A stretch of 64,000 nucleotides of DNA, from positions 101,076,702 to 101,140,701 of the forward strand of contig NC_134701.1 in assembly GCF_043290135.1 (NCBI RefSeq), read 5' to 3'. The notes beneath the pieces are model-generated. The model was not told the origin of the DNA and did not search any database. It was given only the letters and a program-made list of their open reading frames with translations. The position numbers and the translations under genes were made by a program. How positions within the stretch are numbered: position 1 is the first letter of the stretch; the number at the start of each line of letters is the position of its first letter. Source of the DNA: Rhipicephalus microplus. Lineage: Eukaryota > Arthropoda > Arachnida > Ixodida > Ixodidae. Of the stretch, positions 32,570 to 41,688 are shown piece after piece.

Positions 32570-33924
32570 GGACTTACATAAATGGTACAATTAATGGAGA
32601 TGGAACTGGACGGCCTCCATGACAGTGCAGACTAAATCTACCTTATGCGAACGTTAACCCCGATAAATATCTTGTTTTGAGAAGGCTATGTTTTACGGGA
32701 TTAAGTCGCTAAAAACACAACAGCGGAGAAGGTCGTGACAGAAGTCACATTATCCATGGTGTGATATCAAAACAGGAAGTTGGGAGGGCTCTGATCTCAA
32801 ATAAATCTTATTTGTCACTACTTCATTGTTGATTGTGAAGGAGATCCTTTCGAGGTTTTGATGTGGACGGTGGAAACGCTGAACATAGAGAACAACATGG
32901 CTGGCCTGAAAAGTTGGTCTGCTTGAAGTGGTAGGTTGGATAGCCGAGAATCTATATTATTTATTCAGAATGATTATTTCTATCTATACATGTCATTCTA
33001 AATAGGTGGATGATATTACGAAATCAACACTCATGAATAGGTGTGATTGTTAATATGTGCTACTCAGAGTAGCCATTTTTTCACATGATGTTGCGAGGCG
33101 TAAAGGGGAGAAGTAAATCATTTTAATGCAATAGCACGTGTTCTCAGCTGACATTTTCTTCACATATGTGCAGTTCAATTACATTGCGGTTTGGAATAGG
33201 TCCACTTGGCCAATCACTACAAACCAGTGTGTAAACATGTGCGGATGACTTTGCACTCTCCTTCAAAAATGAATTCGGATGGCAAAGCCCACTGCCGCCA
33301 CTCCCCTATGCACACGCCAACGCCAATAATCATTTTAGTTGCACCATTGAGGGCGAAGATTTGCATGAATATATTCAAACATTCAGCTATCAATAACTCC
33401 AAAGACCATTTTGCGGTTACTTTAGTTGACTCGAAAACGAAAACCACTTTTTTATTACTTTTTGTCATTGTATTTGTGACTTAAACAGTGTTGCACAAAT
33501 TGGTTCTACCCTATCGCGCTAGAAATTTATCCACCTAACGTGGCTTTGGATTGCCTCATACATCAGAGACACTTTACTTGATATTGCATTGTCGCCTTGA
33601 TTAGCGCAGAGTTTATTACGTTATGAAGCCATAGGATTGTACCAACTTAAAATATATCGTCATATGACGTCACGGTGATGTGATGATCATCTAAGAAATT
33701 TTAGTTATGGGTGACGTGTTTTTCATCACTCGTTCCGGACGCTGCAGGACGGTGACGCCAAAGGTCAGCTTTGACCTTTAAGAATCATCTGCGGCTATAT
33801 CCTTACTCAACAGAAGCTGTAGAACTGCCCACCCCTTAAATATTCCTCGTGAAAATGAGGCGAATCGTCGCCTGTTGGCTCCTGATCAGTTTTCTATACC
33901 CTATGTTACTATACTGCTTTAGGA
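32570..33924. other. Left part of block 2: no gene
   Basis: Conserved with block 3 at the nucleotide level but no frame is conserved between the two (for example the 83-codon minus frame 33217-33468 is destroyed in block 3). It is read as non-coding. Confidence 0.6.
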
Positions 33925-33988
33925 GGAGGAGGAGGAGGAGGAATAAATGAGGAAGGACAGGGAGGTTAGCCAGTTCACTGCTTTAGGA
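33913..33988 (-). mobile_element. 52 bp I-like LINE tail with 12 bp duplications
   Basis: ACTGCTTTAGGA occurs at 33913-33924 and again at 33977-33988. Between them lies a (GGA)n run, then AATAAATGAGGAAGGACAGG and GAGGTTAGCCAGTT, the reverse complement of the I-like LINE 3' end (GGTTGACATTCCTGCCTTTC at 31857 onward). Block 3 has an uninterrupted site at about 49430-49452 (ACTAGTGCTCTAGAATACTC). It is therefore a tiny, extremely 5'-truncated retrotransposition. Confidence 0.8.
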
Positions 33989-34204
33989 ACTCATTCGTAG
34001 CGCCAACCTACGCGTCACAAATTTCGATTTCACCTATAAAATTGGCTTACCCAATCTTTTCACTTCTGCTCAGGAGACAGTATGTAACTGCTTCTAAGCG
34101 TGAATAGAGAATTAAATGTCTTATTCAGGCGTCATTAGAAAAAGTCTGTGTTCGTGTTTCACATTCAAGTGCAATCGTTGCTGAAATGCTTCATGTTCTC
34201 AATG

Positions 34205-35090
34205 ACAATGACTTTATTTTCGCATCAATACAATGAATGGTACGACGGGGCTGGCGGACAAAGCTGTTTTTTGGACAGCTTGACGAGGCTGCTGGCCCCC
34301 TCATTGGCGCTGAACAGCAGTGATGCAACAACAAGAAACCAACATAAATCAGCGTTATATAATACAAGACATGTATAAAAAACAATTATATCTAAGTTTA
34401 CGAAATTGCAATCTTTTGCAGAGACAAAGAAAAAAGAAGAAGAAAAATGTCACATTACAATAAAGTTCTTCCTACGTGACTTTAAATTATTCAAGCGCGT
34501 GACCTTTAGAATCGAGAGGCATCAGAAGAATGCTTTTCAAGAATTATTTGTCTTGTGTTCAAAATAACTGTGTGTGGCTTTAAAAGACATGTTCTCTAAT
34601 TGTATTACTTCGCGAATTAATCTGTTTAATAATCTTGGTAAGTTGTTTCCGAGTGCTTGTTTTCCATATATTGTTCGCACTGTCGGTATTTTCCAGTACT
34701 CCCTTTTATGTGTTGCATATACAGGGGTGTTTTCTTGTAACCTAGAAAGGCGCTTAAGAAAATCTTATCTGGTTTTTAACTCTTTTTTATATGCTTTACA
34801 CAAACGGTAATCGTATAGTGTTGTGGCTTGTGGTATCTTATATTTTAAGAAATACTCACGTGTGTGGAAATGTATTGGGACATTTTCAATTTTGCATAAG
34901 AACTTTTTTGTAGGACGTGTATTCTGTGTAGATTTCCTTGTATAGTGGTGCCCCAAACCAAATGACAATAGCTCAGTCTAAATTGGTACAAACTGTCGAA
35001 AATTAGCATTATAATGTTCTGTGACAGTATATGACGATTGCGGTAAACAATACTGGTCACTTGAGAGAGCTTTTTTACTAGTCAATCGAC
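34205..35090 (-). mobile_element. LINE 3' end (CR1/L2-like), inserted in block 2
   Basis: Minus-strand coding from about 35060 contains Ser-Leu-Tyr-Gln-Phe-Arg-Leu-Ser-Tyr-Cys-His-Leu-Val-Trp-Gly-Thr. After a frameshift near 34930 it has Tyr-Asp-Tyr-Arg-Leu-Cys-Lys-Ala-Tyr, a stop near 34766, and then a C-terminal stretch to a stop at about 34550. The last 350 bp are untranslated and end in AATAAAGTCATTGTCATTG, a typical LINE tail with short repeats. The Tyr/Leu-Ser-Tyr-x-x-x-Val-Trp-Gly-Thr motif is the usual thumb signature of CR1/L2-type elements. Matching sequence is absent from blocks 1 and 3. Confidence 0.8.
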
Positions 35091-35203
35091 ATGTCAAAAT
35101 AAATGCACACAAAAAATCTCATTGAAAAAAACTGCGCTTTAGTTGGCAACAAAACATGAAGAGAGAGTATAAACCCAAAATACAGTCCAGAAGCACTGAT
35201 TAG

Positions 35204-35749
35204 TCAGATATAGTCTAGTAAGTCATAGTCATTTCCAGGGTGTCGGACGTCTGTCTTGTTGCTCTCCCGGAGGACAATGCTCAGCAACGCCTCCCACCGG
35301 CCCACTGCACCCGAAACCACGGCGGGAAAGCCCCCACCGGCAGCCGATTCCGACGTGTTGATGTTGCCGAAGGAAAAGACGGTGAGGGTCAGCCAGGCCA
35401 TGGCCGTGTGCTGCAGGCCTACAACCGCCTCCCGTTCTGGAAGGGGCCCCGGGGAGACTAGCGTGGCCGAGATCACAACGAGGATAAGGTCTGCGGCTAA
35501 CATCACGGTAATCCTTGACTTTGGTTTGTTGTGCACGGGAGATGTGCGATGCAGGCTGCGTAACAGCAGCTCTGTCCCCGAGGAAGTGCTGTGCAGCATT
35601 GTGGCCGTCGCACTTCTGGCGCGATGACGAGGCAACGGCACAGCTTGGTTGCCACAGAGACTCTCGTACTCCTCGTCGGCCTGGCGTCGAACGGGACGGG
35701 CTTCTGGCTTTTGGTGCTGCCGCACAATGATCCTGCTGGCGTCCGACAA
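35204..35749 (-). CDS. Basic single-pass membrane protein family, copy 2
   Basis: 181 codons starting at a TTG-equivalent. The frame is open further upstream, through a Lys-rich tract to a stop near 35870, but has no ATG there. Arg-rich residues 1-75 share Cys-Gly-Asn-Gln-Ala-Val-Pro-Leu-Pro-Arg-His and Leu-Leu-Leu-Arg-Ser with copy 1. A membrane helix lies at about 80-98 (Leu-Ala-Ala-Asp-Leu-Ile-Leu-Val-Val). A Gly-Pro-Leu-Pro-Glu motif and Val-Phe-Ser-Phe-Gly-Asn-Ile-Asn follow. Compared with copy 1 it lacks about 30 residues before the shared Arg segment, and its C-terminus differs because of a late frame change. An ATG-started frame (35503-35826) encodes the (Arg)n start in another frame. 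Function unknown. Confidence 0.4.
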   Translation of the reverse strand: MSDASRIIVRQHQKPEARPVRRQADEEYESLCGNQAVPLPRHRARSATATMLHSTSSGTELLLRSLHRTSPVHNKPKSRITVMLAADLILVVISATLVSPGPLPEREAVVGLQHTAMAWLTLTVFSFGNINTSESAAGGGFPAVVSGAVGRWEALLSIVLRESNKTDVRHPGNDYDLLDYI

Positions 35750-35904
35750 AAACGAACGCCGGTGACGCTCAAGCCTGTGCAGCTTCTTCTTCTTCTTCTT
35801 CTCCTTCTTTGATGGCTCATATCCAATACAGGAGTTGGGCCAGGCAGTGGGCGAATCTTTAACTCTTTATTGTATCCTACTCATATAACCTAGAAATAAT
35901 CAAA

Positions 35905-36090
35905 ATGTTTACGAGTATTATTGGTGATATATCCAAAGATGAAGAATTTTGCGAGATATTTTGTGAAAAGATTGATAAATTTTTTAATAGTGAGAAAAAC
36001 ATTCTTGCGAAGCCCAGAGTAGAGACGCCGAAAGAAAAACAACAAACTCTATCATTTTCTGGCCCACTTTTCGATGACGAGGTACAATAA
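35905..36090 (+). other. Short plus-strand frame partly kept between blocks
   Basis: 61 codons reading Ile-Ile-Gly-Asp-Ile-Ser-Lys-Asp-Glu, then Ile-Asp-Lys-Phe-Phe-Asn-Ser-Glu and a Phe-Asp-Asp-Glu-Val end. Block 1 (26610-26785) and block 4 (59945-60070) keep pieces of the same reading (for example Arg-Val-Glu-Thr-x-Lys-Glu in block 4 and Lys-Asp-Glu-Val-Pro in block 1) but with stops. It lies opposite and upstream of the minus-strand gene. It may be chance retention of nucleotide similarity. Confidence 0.2.
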
Positions 36091-36489
36091 ATGAAGTGGT
36101 CTTATCATATTTTATAACTTTCAAGTAAGAAAGGGTATGCAGCAAAACTATTGCTCATTTTATATTAACATTTTGATGCTTGTTGAAATCTACAAAAAAG
36201 AAGATTTTTATTAGTAATGAATATTAAAAGGAACTAACTCTTAAAAAACAGAAAAACACAATAAAGGTATTGCGTAATTCTACACAGAAGGACCATAGTA
36301 TAGGTTAGTATGTTGACTTTTGGTTTTATTCATATATTTCCGCACAACCACGCTGACGTGCACAATGGCGAACCCAGAAATGGAAGCTGAAAAAAGGAGA
36401 ATTTTGGGGACGGATGTACCTATTCCCGTAGCACGTAAAGGATTTTCTAACTTAGATCTTGCAGCTTTATTATAGTTCCTACTTCTAAA

Positions 36490-36930
36490 AAACTTGAGAT
36501 AGAGAGAATAAATTGAGGGAAAGGCAGGTTAACCAGAAATTGGAGCATCCAATTTGCTACCCTTCACTAAGATAAGGGAGAATTGGGAAGAAAGATGGGA
36601 AAGAAAGCGAAGAGAGAAATAGACACTTCAAAGAGAAAAGAAAAAAAAGTGAGCTGGTGTGCTATAGCCTATTAAAAAGGGCACTACCACGCAAAACGTT
36701 CAATAAGGCCTTCACGAATTTTCTGTGCGAAGACACATTCAGAAAGCGCACTTTAGAGAAAGAGCGTCACCTGGCTTGGGTTGGTAGAAATTTACTTTCG
36801 GCAATCAACAGCGCCGCCTGGTGATCACTATTTCTAGTTAATGTGTTTCACAAAATGACGGCGCTAGAGATACTTGAAGTACAGATAGTCTGTGATAATT
36901 ATCAGTGATGAACCTGCCATTCTCGGCATA
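36490..36930 (-). pseudogene. I-like LINE C-terminal and 3' end, in block 2
   Basis: From 36930 downward the LINE C-terminal domain shared with blocks 1 and 3 is seen (Lys-Leu-Glu-Ile-Val-Ile-Thr-Arg-Arg-Arg-Cys, Asn-Phe-Tyr-Gln-Pro-Lys). Below about 36755 is the end of an I-like LINE: Ser-Ser-His-Arg-Lys-Phe-Val-Lys-Ala-Leu-Leu-Asn-Val-Leu, then Phe-Asn-Arg-Leu and a stop near 36670. After that come AGTGAAGGGTAGCAAATTGG and a (CT)n-rich tail reaching 36490. The tail part is missing in blocks 1 and 3, so it is probably a later insertion next to the older fragment. Confidence 0.65.
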
Positions 36931-37904
36931 ATGGTAAGCCTGTGAAACCACGCAGCCGTCACATATGCGGATAGTGTAAAACATCTTCAAATTAACACAC
37001 TGGGGCTGCAGTACGCCGCCAAGTTCCCACTTGGTTCTCTTTCAACATAGAATGCAGAACAAAATTTTTCACACTGAGCCGTAATGTTGGGGTAAAACCA
37101 TTATAATAAGGTTAAAAAAATAACTAAATACAATTTTCACTGGTCTTGCCTTCTTCTTTTAACATAGACCAGTAAGCTTTCCTGGTGTGTTAATCTTTCT
37201 CTTTATTAACTCCTCTATATTCGAATTTTACTACTCTCTATGTGCTAGTAATGTTGAAAAATAGAGTAATTATTACATCAATAACAAAGCTAGTTTTGTC
37301 GCAATTCCAGTTATTGCCACCTAGACAAAAGTATTTAAAGCAATTTCCATATTTTCTTGCCGAAATAAATGGGTGCTTCTCTCTCGATTTTGGGAGCCGT
37401 CGACTGCTGTGCAAGCAAATGGTCTGTAACGAATGAACTAAAAAATTCAAGAAGATTGTGGCGTTCGAGGCACCATTGCGTGTCACTGCTTTGCATTCCG
37501 TCGAGGCAAACTACATTGTGATGTGCACTGTTCGCATTCGACTGCGAATTGTTTCCTGGACGCATACTTGCAATTCTAACGTTATCTGATTATCGCCCAC
37601 TAGGGTATTCAGGAGGTTTTCGTTACATATGGCACTCGACAAAACCAAAAAGAACTATAGAAGGGGCTCCTCTTCATTTAGACGACAGCTGATAGCATAG
37701 CGTAACTTTATATCAATAGTGATAGGTTGGCTAGTTTCGTAAGTGAACCTAGTAAGACGTTTAAGCCTCAGTTGATGCAGGCTTACGCGCTTACATCGAG
37801 GCATGACGTCAGCTGGTTGAATGCCACTGTGAAAATATCAACTTTCTGATGAATAAGACAAAAACACAGTACATTTTACTGTTTGGCAACTTGAATACCG
37901 ATGT

Positions 37905-38065
37905 TCAGTTCAAGCCTTCAGGAAGACAAGCCCACTTGTCGAAACGTCGGCGCTAAAATGGGCGAATCGTCGCCTATTTAGCGCCGACGTTTCGGGCAGC
38001 TATCTACACAACCCCCCTAAACGTGTGTTGTGTAGAACGTCGGTTCTACACAACCCCAGTTTAGG
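37905..38065. ncRNA. Possible PLE hammerhead-ribozyme remnant and two hairpins
   Basis: At 37912-37946, AGGAAG is followed by ACAAG-CCCA-CTTGT and then CGAAAC. This is the stem II plus CGAAA layout of hammerhead ribozymes, which PLEs are known to carry, but the CUGAUGA box is altered. The next bases form a perfect 18 bp inverted repeat (CGAAACGTCGGCGCTAAA, 37940-37957, against 37977-37994) around a smaller palindrome. A second hairpin, GTTGTGTAGAAC-GTCG-GTTCTACACAAC (38027-38054), sits within outer CCTAAAC/GTTTAGG arms (38016-38065). A decayed ribozyme is a family-based inference; the hairpins are seen directly. Confidence 0.4.
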
Positions 38066-39494
38066 AATTCTTCTTCGCGAGCCCTTCCTATCATTTTTTT
38101 CAATGCAGGTACAAACCGGATTATATTATTACTCATAGATATCACGTTATATGTGAACATGTCTCAATTCACGAAGGAGTGATAAATAACGTGGTCACTC
38201 TGCATCAAAGTAGTTTACAGTAGCAGCCTAAAGCAATACTACAAAATAAAATGTATAAATGAGAGAGTGGAAAGCGACGTAGTAAGTACGCCAGGTAAGA
38301 TTAACGAGAACAAATCCAATTCAAAGCCTTTCATGAAATAGTGGAGAAAATAATCGTTGAAAACCAATAAGGGGGTGGGCCTTTCCCGGCAGCAATTTTT
38401 GCGCTTGTCGTTTTAATAAAACGCGGAAGCTGCTCTGAAAGAAACAATAAAATTAGCGGTGATGCATTTTGCAGAATCAACTGAGGTGCATGAGAGCTGT
38501 GTTTCAGCATCGAGAAAAGTGCAATAAATTTTAGCGTTGAAGAGACAGGGAAAAACTAGGAAGAAAATCGAAGCTCAACGAAGACATAAGACTATTCAAG
38601 AGCGTGTAGCTGCGTACTAGATTTATGTGAAAGTCAGTACACGGCCTCCCCAAATCTGAATAATCAAATTCGTATAGAACTTTTGAGCAGAGAATAACTA
38701 CCGTCTTCAAGTAAACCAACTTCTCCAATAAATGAATAAATAAAGAAAAACAAATGAATAAATAATTGAGCTCATTGAATTACTTGGAATGCGAATGCAA
38801 AGAGTGCAAGAAAAAAAATGTTGAAAGAGACAAGTAAGCATAGAATCCTCGAAAGAAACGTATATTGAGGTATTTTGTAATCTGCGATCAGCCCCTTTCT
38901 ACCATTATCTTTTCTGTGGGCACAGTTATACCCCCACCGCTCAGATCTTGCAAGATGTTATGACCAGCAAAATAGAGTCTGATTGTTTCTGTTTAAAGAA
39001 ACTAAGTAAGTGAGAATCAGGCTATATAGCGTACAAAGATTAACCCCCTCCCTTGTTGTCCTAATAAGCTTTACAACGTTCTTTCACACACATGTTTTTC
39101 TTTCTTATCTTCGTACAGTGGACAGAATGATTTGTACAAAACCAACATGAAGCCATCAATGTGGTGTTTGAACGAAAGAATAAGAAAAATGCCGCACTAT
39201 CGTATTCGCTTTGGTTCCCCCTCTATAGGCTATCACTTGGCGCGATCAATTAGGCCAATGTTTAACCCTATTATTAGTTATTTAACCACCACTTTTGTGT
39301 TCATGGAAGGTCCTTCCTTTAGCATGCGCTGCCTTTCGAAAAAATACTAATATCACTTATTTACTTTTAAAGCGATAGCTAATATGAGATCACAGCACGG
39401 GTCGCGTGCATCGTAGCTTTTTGCTGCCGCGTGTGTCCATAACCACTATTGCACGAAATAGGAGAGAAACAAGTAAGTAAATGTAAAGCAATAA
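38066..39494. other. No supported gene
   Basis: Short frames only (for example 39132-39350, plus). No shared repeat was recognised. Confidence 0.5.
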
Positions 39495-39905
39495 TGAAAC
39501 AATAGAATTGGAACCCCGGCTCCTCACGTGCCAGCCCAGTATTCCACAACCCAGTTTGAGTACAACGGTGCCACGCCAGCTTCTCGACACAGCGGCTTCG
39601 CGGAGCCCAGCAAGTGTGTGTGTGTTTTTAGTGCGACAGCATTAAACAGCTCGTTTCGCAGAAATTCCAGCGTCGGCGTCGGTGTCGGCGTCAGTGTCTG
39701 CGTTGGTAGATGTGAAGGAGAAATTGTGATAATAGGCGTCACCGAAAAATTGAGAACAATGCAAATAAATTTATAATTGCAGAAAATTTCTTCTGTTGCA
39801 GAGTCGGGACCGAACCAGAGTTGTTTTTGTTCAATTTGGGATGGAACTCATGTCATTGGCTAACAAACGAATGTTCTACCACATGGTCACGCCTCTGTTT
39901 GTGAA
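39495..39905 (-). repeat. Repeat with two tRNA-like heads and a (GGCGTC)n core
   Basis: On the minus strand a tRNA-like segment (TGTGGTAGAACATTCG with B-box-like GGTTCGGTCCC at 39806-39816) is followed by a body. The body holds an imperfect run of GACGCC units (GGCGTC on the plus strand, 39670-39702) and GCGAAACGAGCTGTTTAATGC. Then a second tRNA-like segment (GGTTGTGGAATACTGGGCTGG, GGGGTTCCAATTC) ends near 39505. From memory, the CGTTTCGCAGAAATTCC...GGCGTC motif is a common dispersed tick repeat. The copy is diverged. Confidence 0.6.
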
Positions 39906-40937
39906 AATAGTGAAAACAACTCCCTCTGCTTCGAACTGTTTTATCTCCCAGACAAATCTATGAAGCAGAAACTTCTGTGAAGGTTTGTTGGCCTTCTTGC
40001 TTATGTTTACCGCAGCTTTAGTTGTATGATGGACGCCTGCACGGAGCACGTCATGATGCTACGTACCGTGAGAAACTTGACGTACTCAGGAGGAAATTCA
40101 GAAACTTCCAAACATTACATTGAAACAAACATGCACAAACAATCAAATACCATGCCCATAAACTGCTAGCGACGCATATATATATACTTTACTGTTTTTG
40201 TCAATTCATATTTTTTGTTATTGTTAGCTGGACAGCACCGAAAGTGAGCGTTCTAGTTGTGTGTACTCTAAAATAGTGAGCTCGGCTAAACCTACAGCTT
40301 TAATGCTCAACGAGCACTACAATAAATATATTTTGTTTTATTCTTACCCTAATAAAGAAGACAAGATCGGCAGCTATCACAAAGTACCGTGCACAACTCT
40401 ATTGTTCTTTTTTTATTTCAATGCATGAAAGCAATACCGCTTATGCCACTCCCCCGGTTCGTAAGAAAAAAACTATCTAAATTCGGAGTGGGGAGGGGGG
40501 GGGGGGATTGCTGATGCATTCAATACTTTTGCTTTTTTAATCACCTGTACTTTAGACGTAGTATGTGTACCTAGCGAAGTGCATCACATTTATGGATATC
40601 AGTAAATGGGCAACAAGTACACGAGAAACCGCTCATAGCTCTGTCACTGAAATTGGTATAGTTGTAATGTGCTTTCATAGAAGTATTTCATGTGTCGTTT
40701 ATTATGAAATGTTTCATCAAAAATGAAGGAATAAAGGCACAAGCATTATTCCCTTGACTTCTAATGTCACGCGAAGAACGGCAAGCAACTCCAAGCTTGG
40801 GATGATCTACTCTTTCCGAAACTACTCACGGAAAGAACATACTAGGAATAAGCATGAATTAACAACTGTAACAGCTCGGCACCTTAAGAGCGCTGCTCAA
40901 ACAAAACAAAAACGGGGGACCCTTAAGTTTCGCTTTT
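39906..40937. other. No supported gene; 12-base G run at 40495-40506
   Basis: A+T-rich sequence with a G-rich homopolymer patch. Frames such as 40754-40939 have no motif. Confidence 0.5.
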
Positions 40938-41688
40938 AATGGCGCGTTCACAATTGGCCTCAAAGAGAGCGAAACTGGTGGAACTTTCTGGAAACTGGCT
41001 TGTTTCGCCGCTCAAGCGGCCGGAAAGCCACAACGCCCGGCCGGCGCGCGAAAATCGGTGCGAGCGTGATTTTCCCGCTACGCGACATCAGATCTCGTTT
41101 CCGCTTCACAGCTTTGGCGGCGCTAGATAAAAACACGTGACGTAACCAGCCAGCCGCAGATTCAACATGACGGCACAGGCGTCGGCGGTGGCTCAATGGC
41201 ATGGCTCGCATCGGCTCAAATCGAAAACTACCCGTGCAGCACGACGAAGCTTTATGGCCTCAACGAGGACGCGCTCAGTGAGAGCCGGACTTGGATTACG
41301 ATCGTCGACAACTTTGGAAGCCGACGGTGCAGTGCCAGCAAGTTGGGATGCCCCAACGTGTCTCGCGTTTGCGTACAGTCAGTCGAATGCCCCGCCGCCA
41401 CTGCCGGAGCCTTCGCTCGTTTCGTTTCTGCAGGCTCATCTCCAAAAACAACGTTTGAAAAGGTTCGAGCTGAGTCTTTTTACTACTTTGCGTGAATAAC
41501 TAGAAAATTTGTACGAACTTTAGTTCTCAGAGAGCAGGCGAAATCTAAATAATTGTTAAGGTATGGACGGCAGTGGCGGTGGGATGGGGCAGAACTAATG
41601 TGAACATCTTCGACGCCCGCGATAGGGGTTTTCCGGCCGCTCTAGCGTTTTCGTTTTTCTTCAACTCTCAAGTGTGGACGCGCCATTA
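40938..41688. mobile_element. CpG-rich miniature element with inverted ends
   Basis: The ends TAATGGCGCGTTCACA (40938) and, on the other strand from 41688, TAATGGCGCGTCCACA are inverted repeats that extend with mismatches over roughly 100 bp and include GCGGCCGGAAA on both sides. The flanking TA, part of the repeat as written, is the only candidate target duplication. The interior (41000-41450) is far richer in G+C and CpG than the surroundings. It contains two overlapping plus-strand frames (41167-41499 and 41196-41495) of about 100 codons, neither with a known motif. I read it as a non-autonomous DNA transposon; a captured promoter or first exon is an alternative reading of the CpG-rich centre. 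Confidence 0.6.

Larger units (their letters stand above)
32570..37890 (-). repeat. Segmental duplication block 2
   Basis: The most complete block. Its left 1.6 kb (32570-34200) matches 46960-49640 of block 3: CGTTAACCCCGATAAA, GAGAAGGCTATGTTTTACGGG, GTGACGTGTTTTTCA-like words and CGCCAAAGGT. The middle and right parts match blocks 1 and 3. Insertions specific to this block are the LINE pieces at 33925-33976, 34205-35090 and 36490-36740. Confidence 0.9.

Noticed and set aside
35240..35627. Plus-strand frames opposite the membrane-protein copy (also 25974-26528 and 49931-50598)
   Set aside because: G+C-rich shadow frames; the membrane helix and conserved motifs are on the minus strand.
36490..36740. 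Purine-rich AGAGAGAATAAATTGAGGG region as a separate SINE family
   Set aside because: Its reverse complement matches the 3' end of the I-like LINE at 31742-31899, so it and the pieces at 33925 and 47998 are LINE tails.
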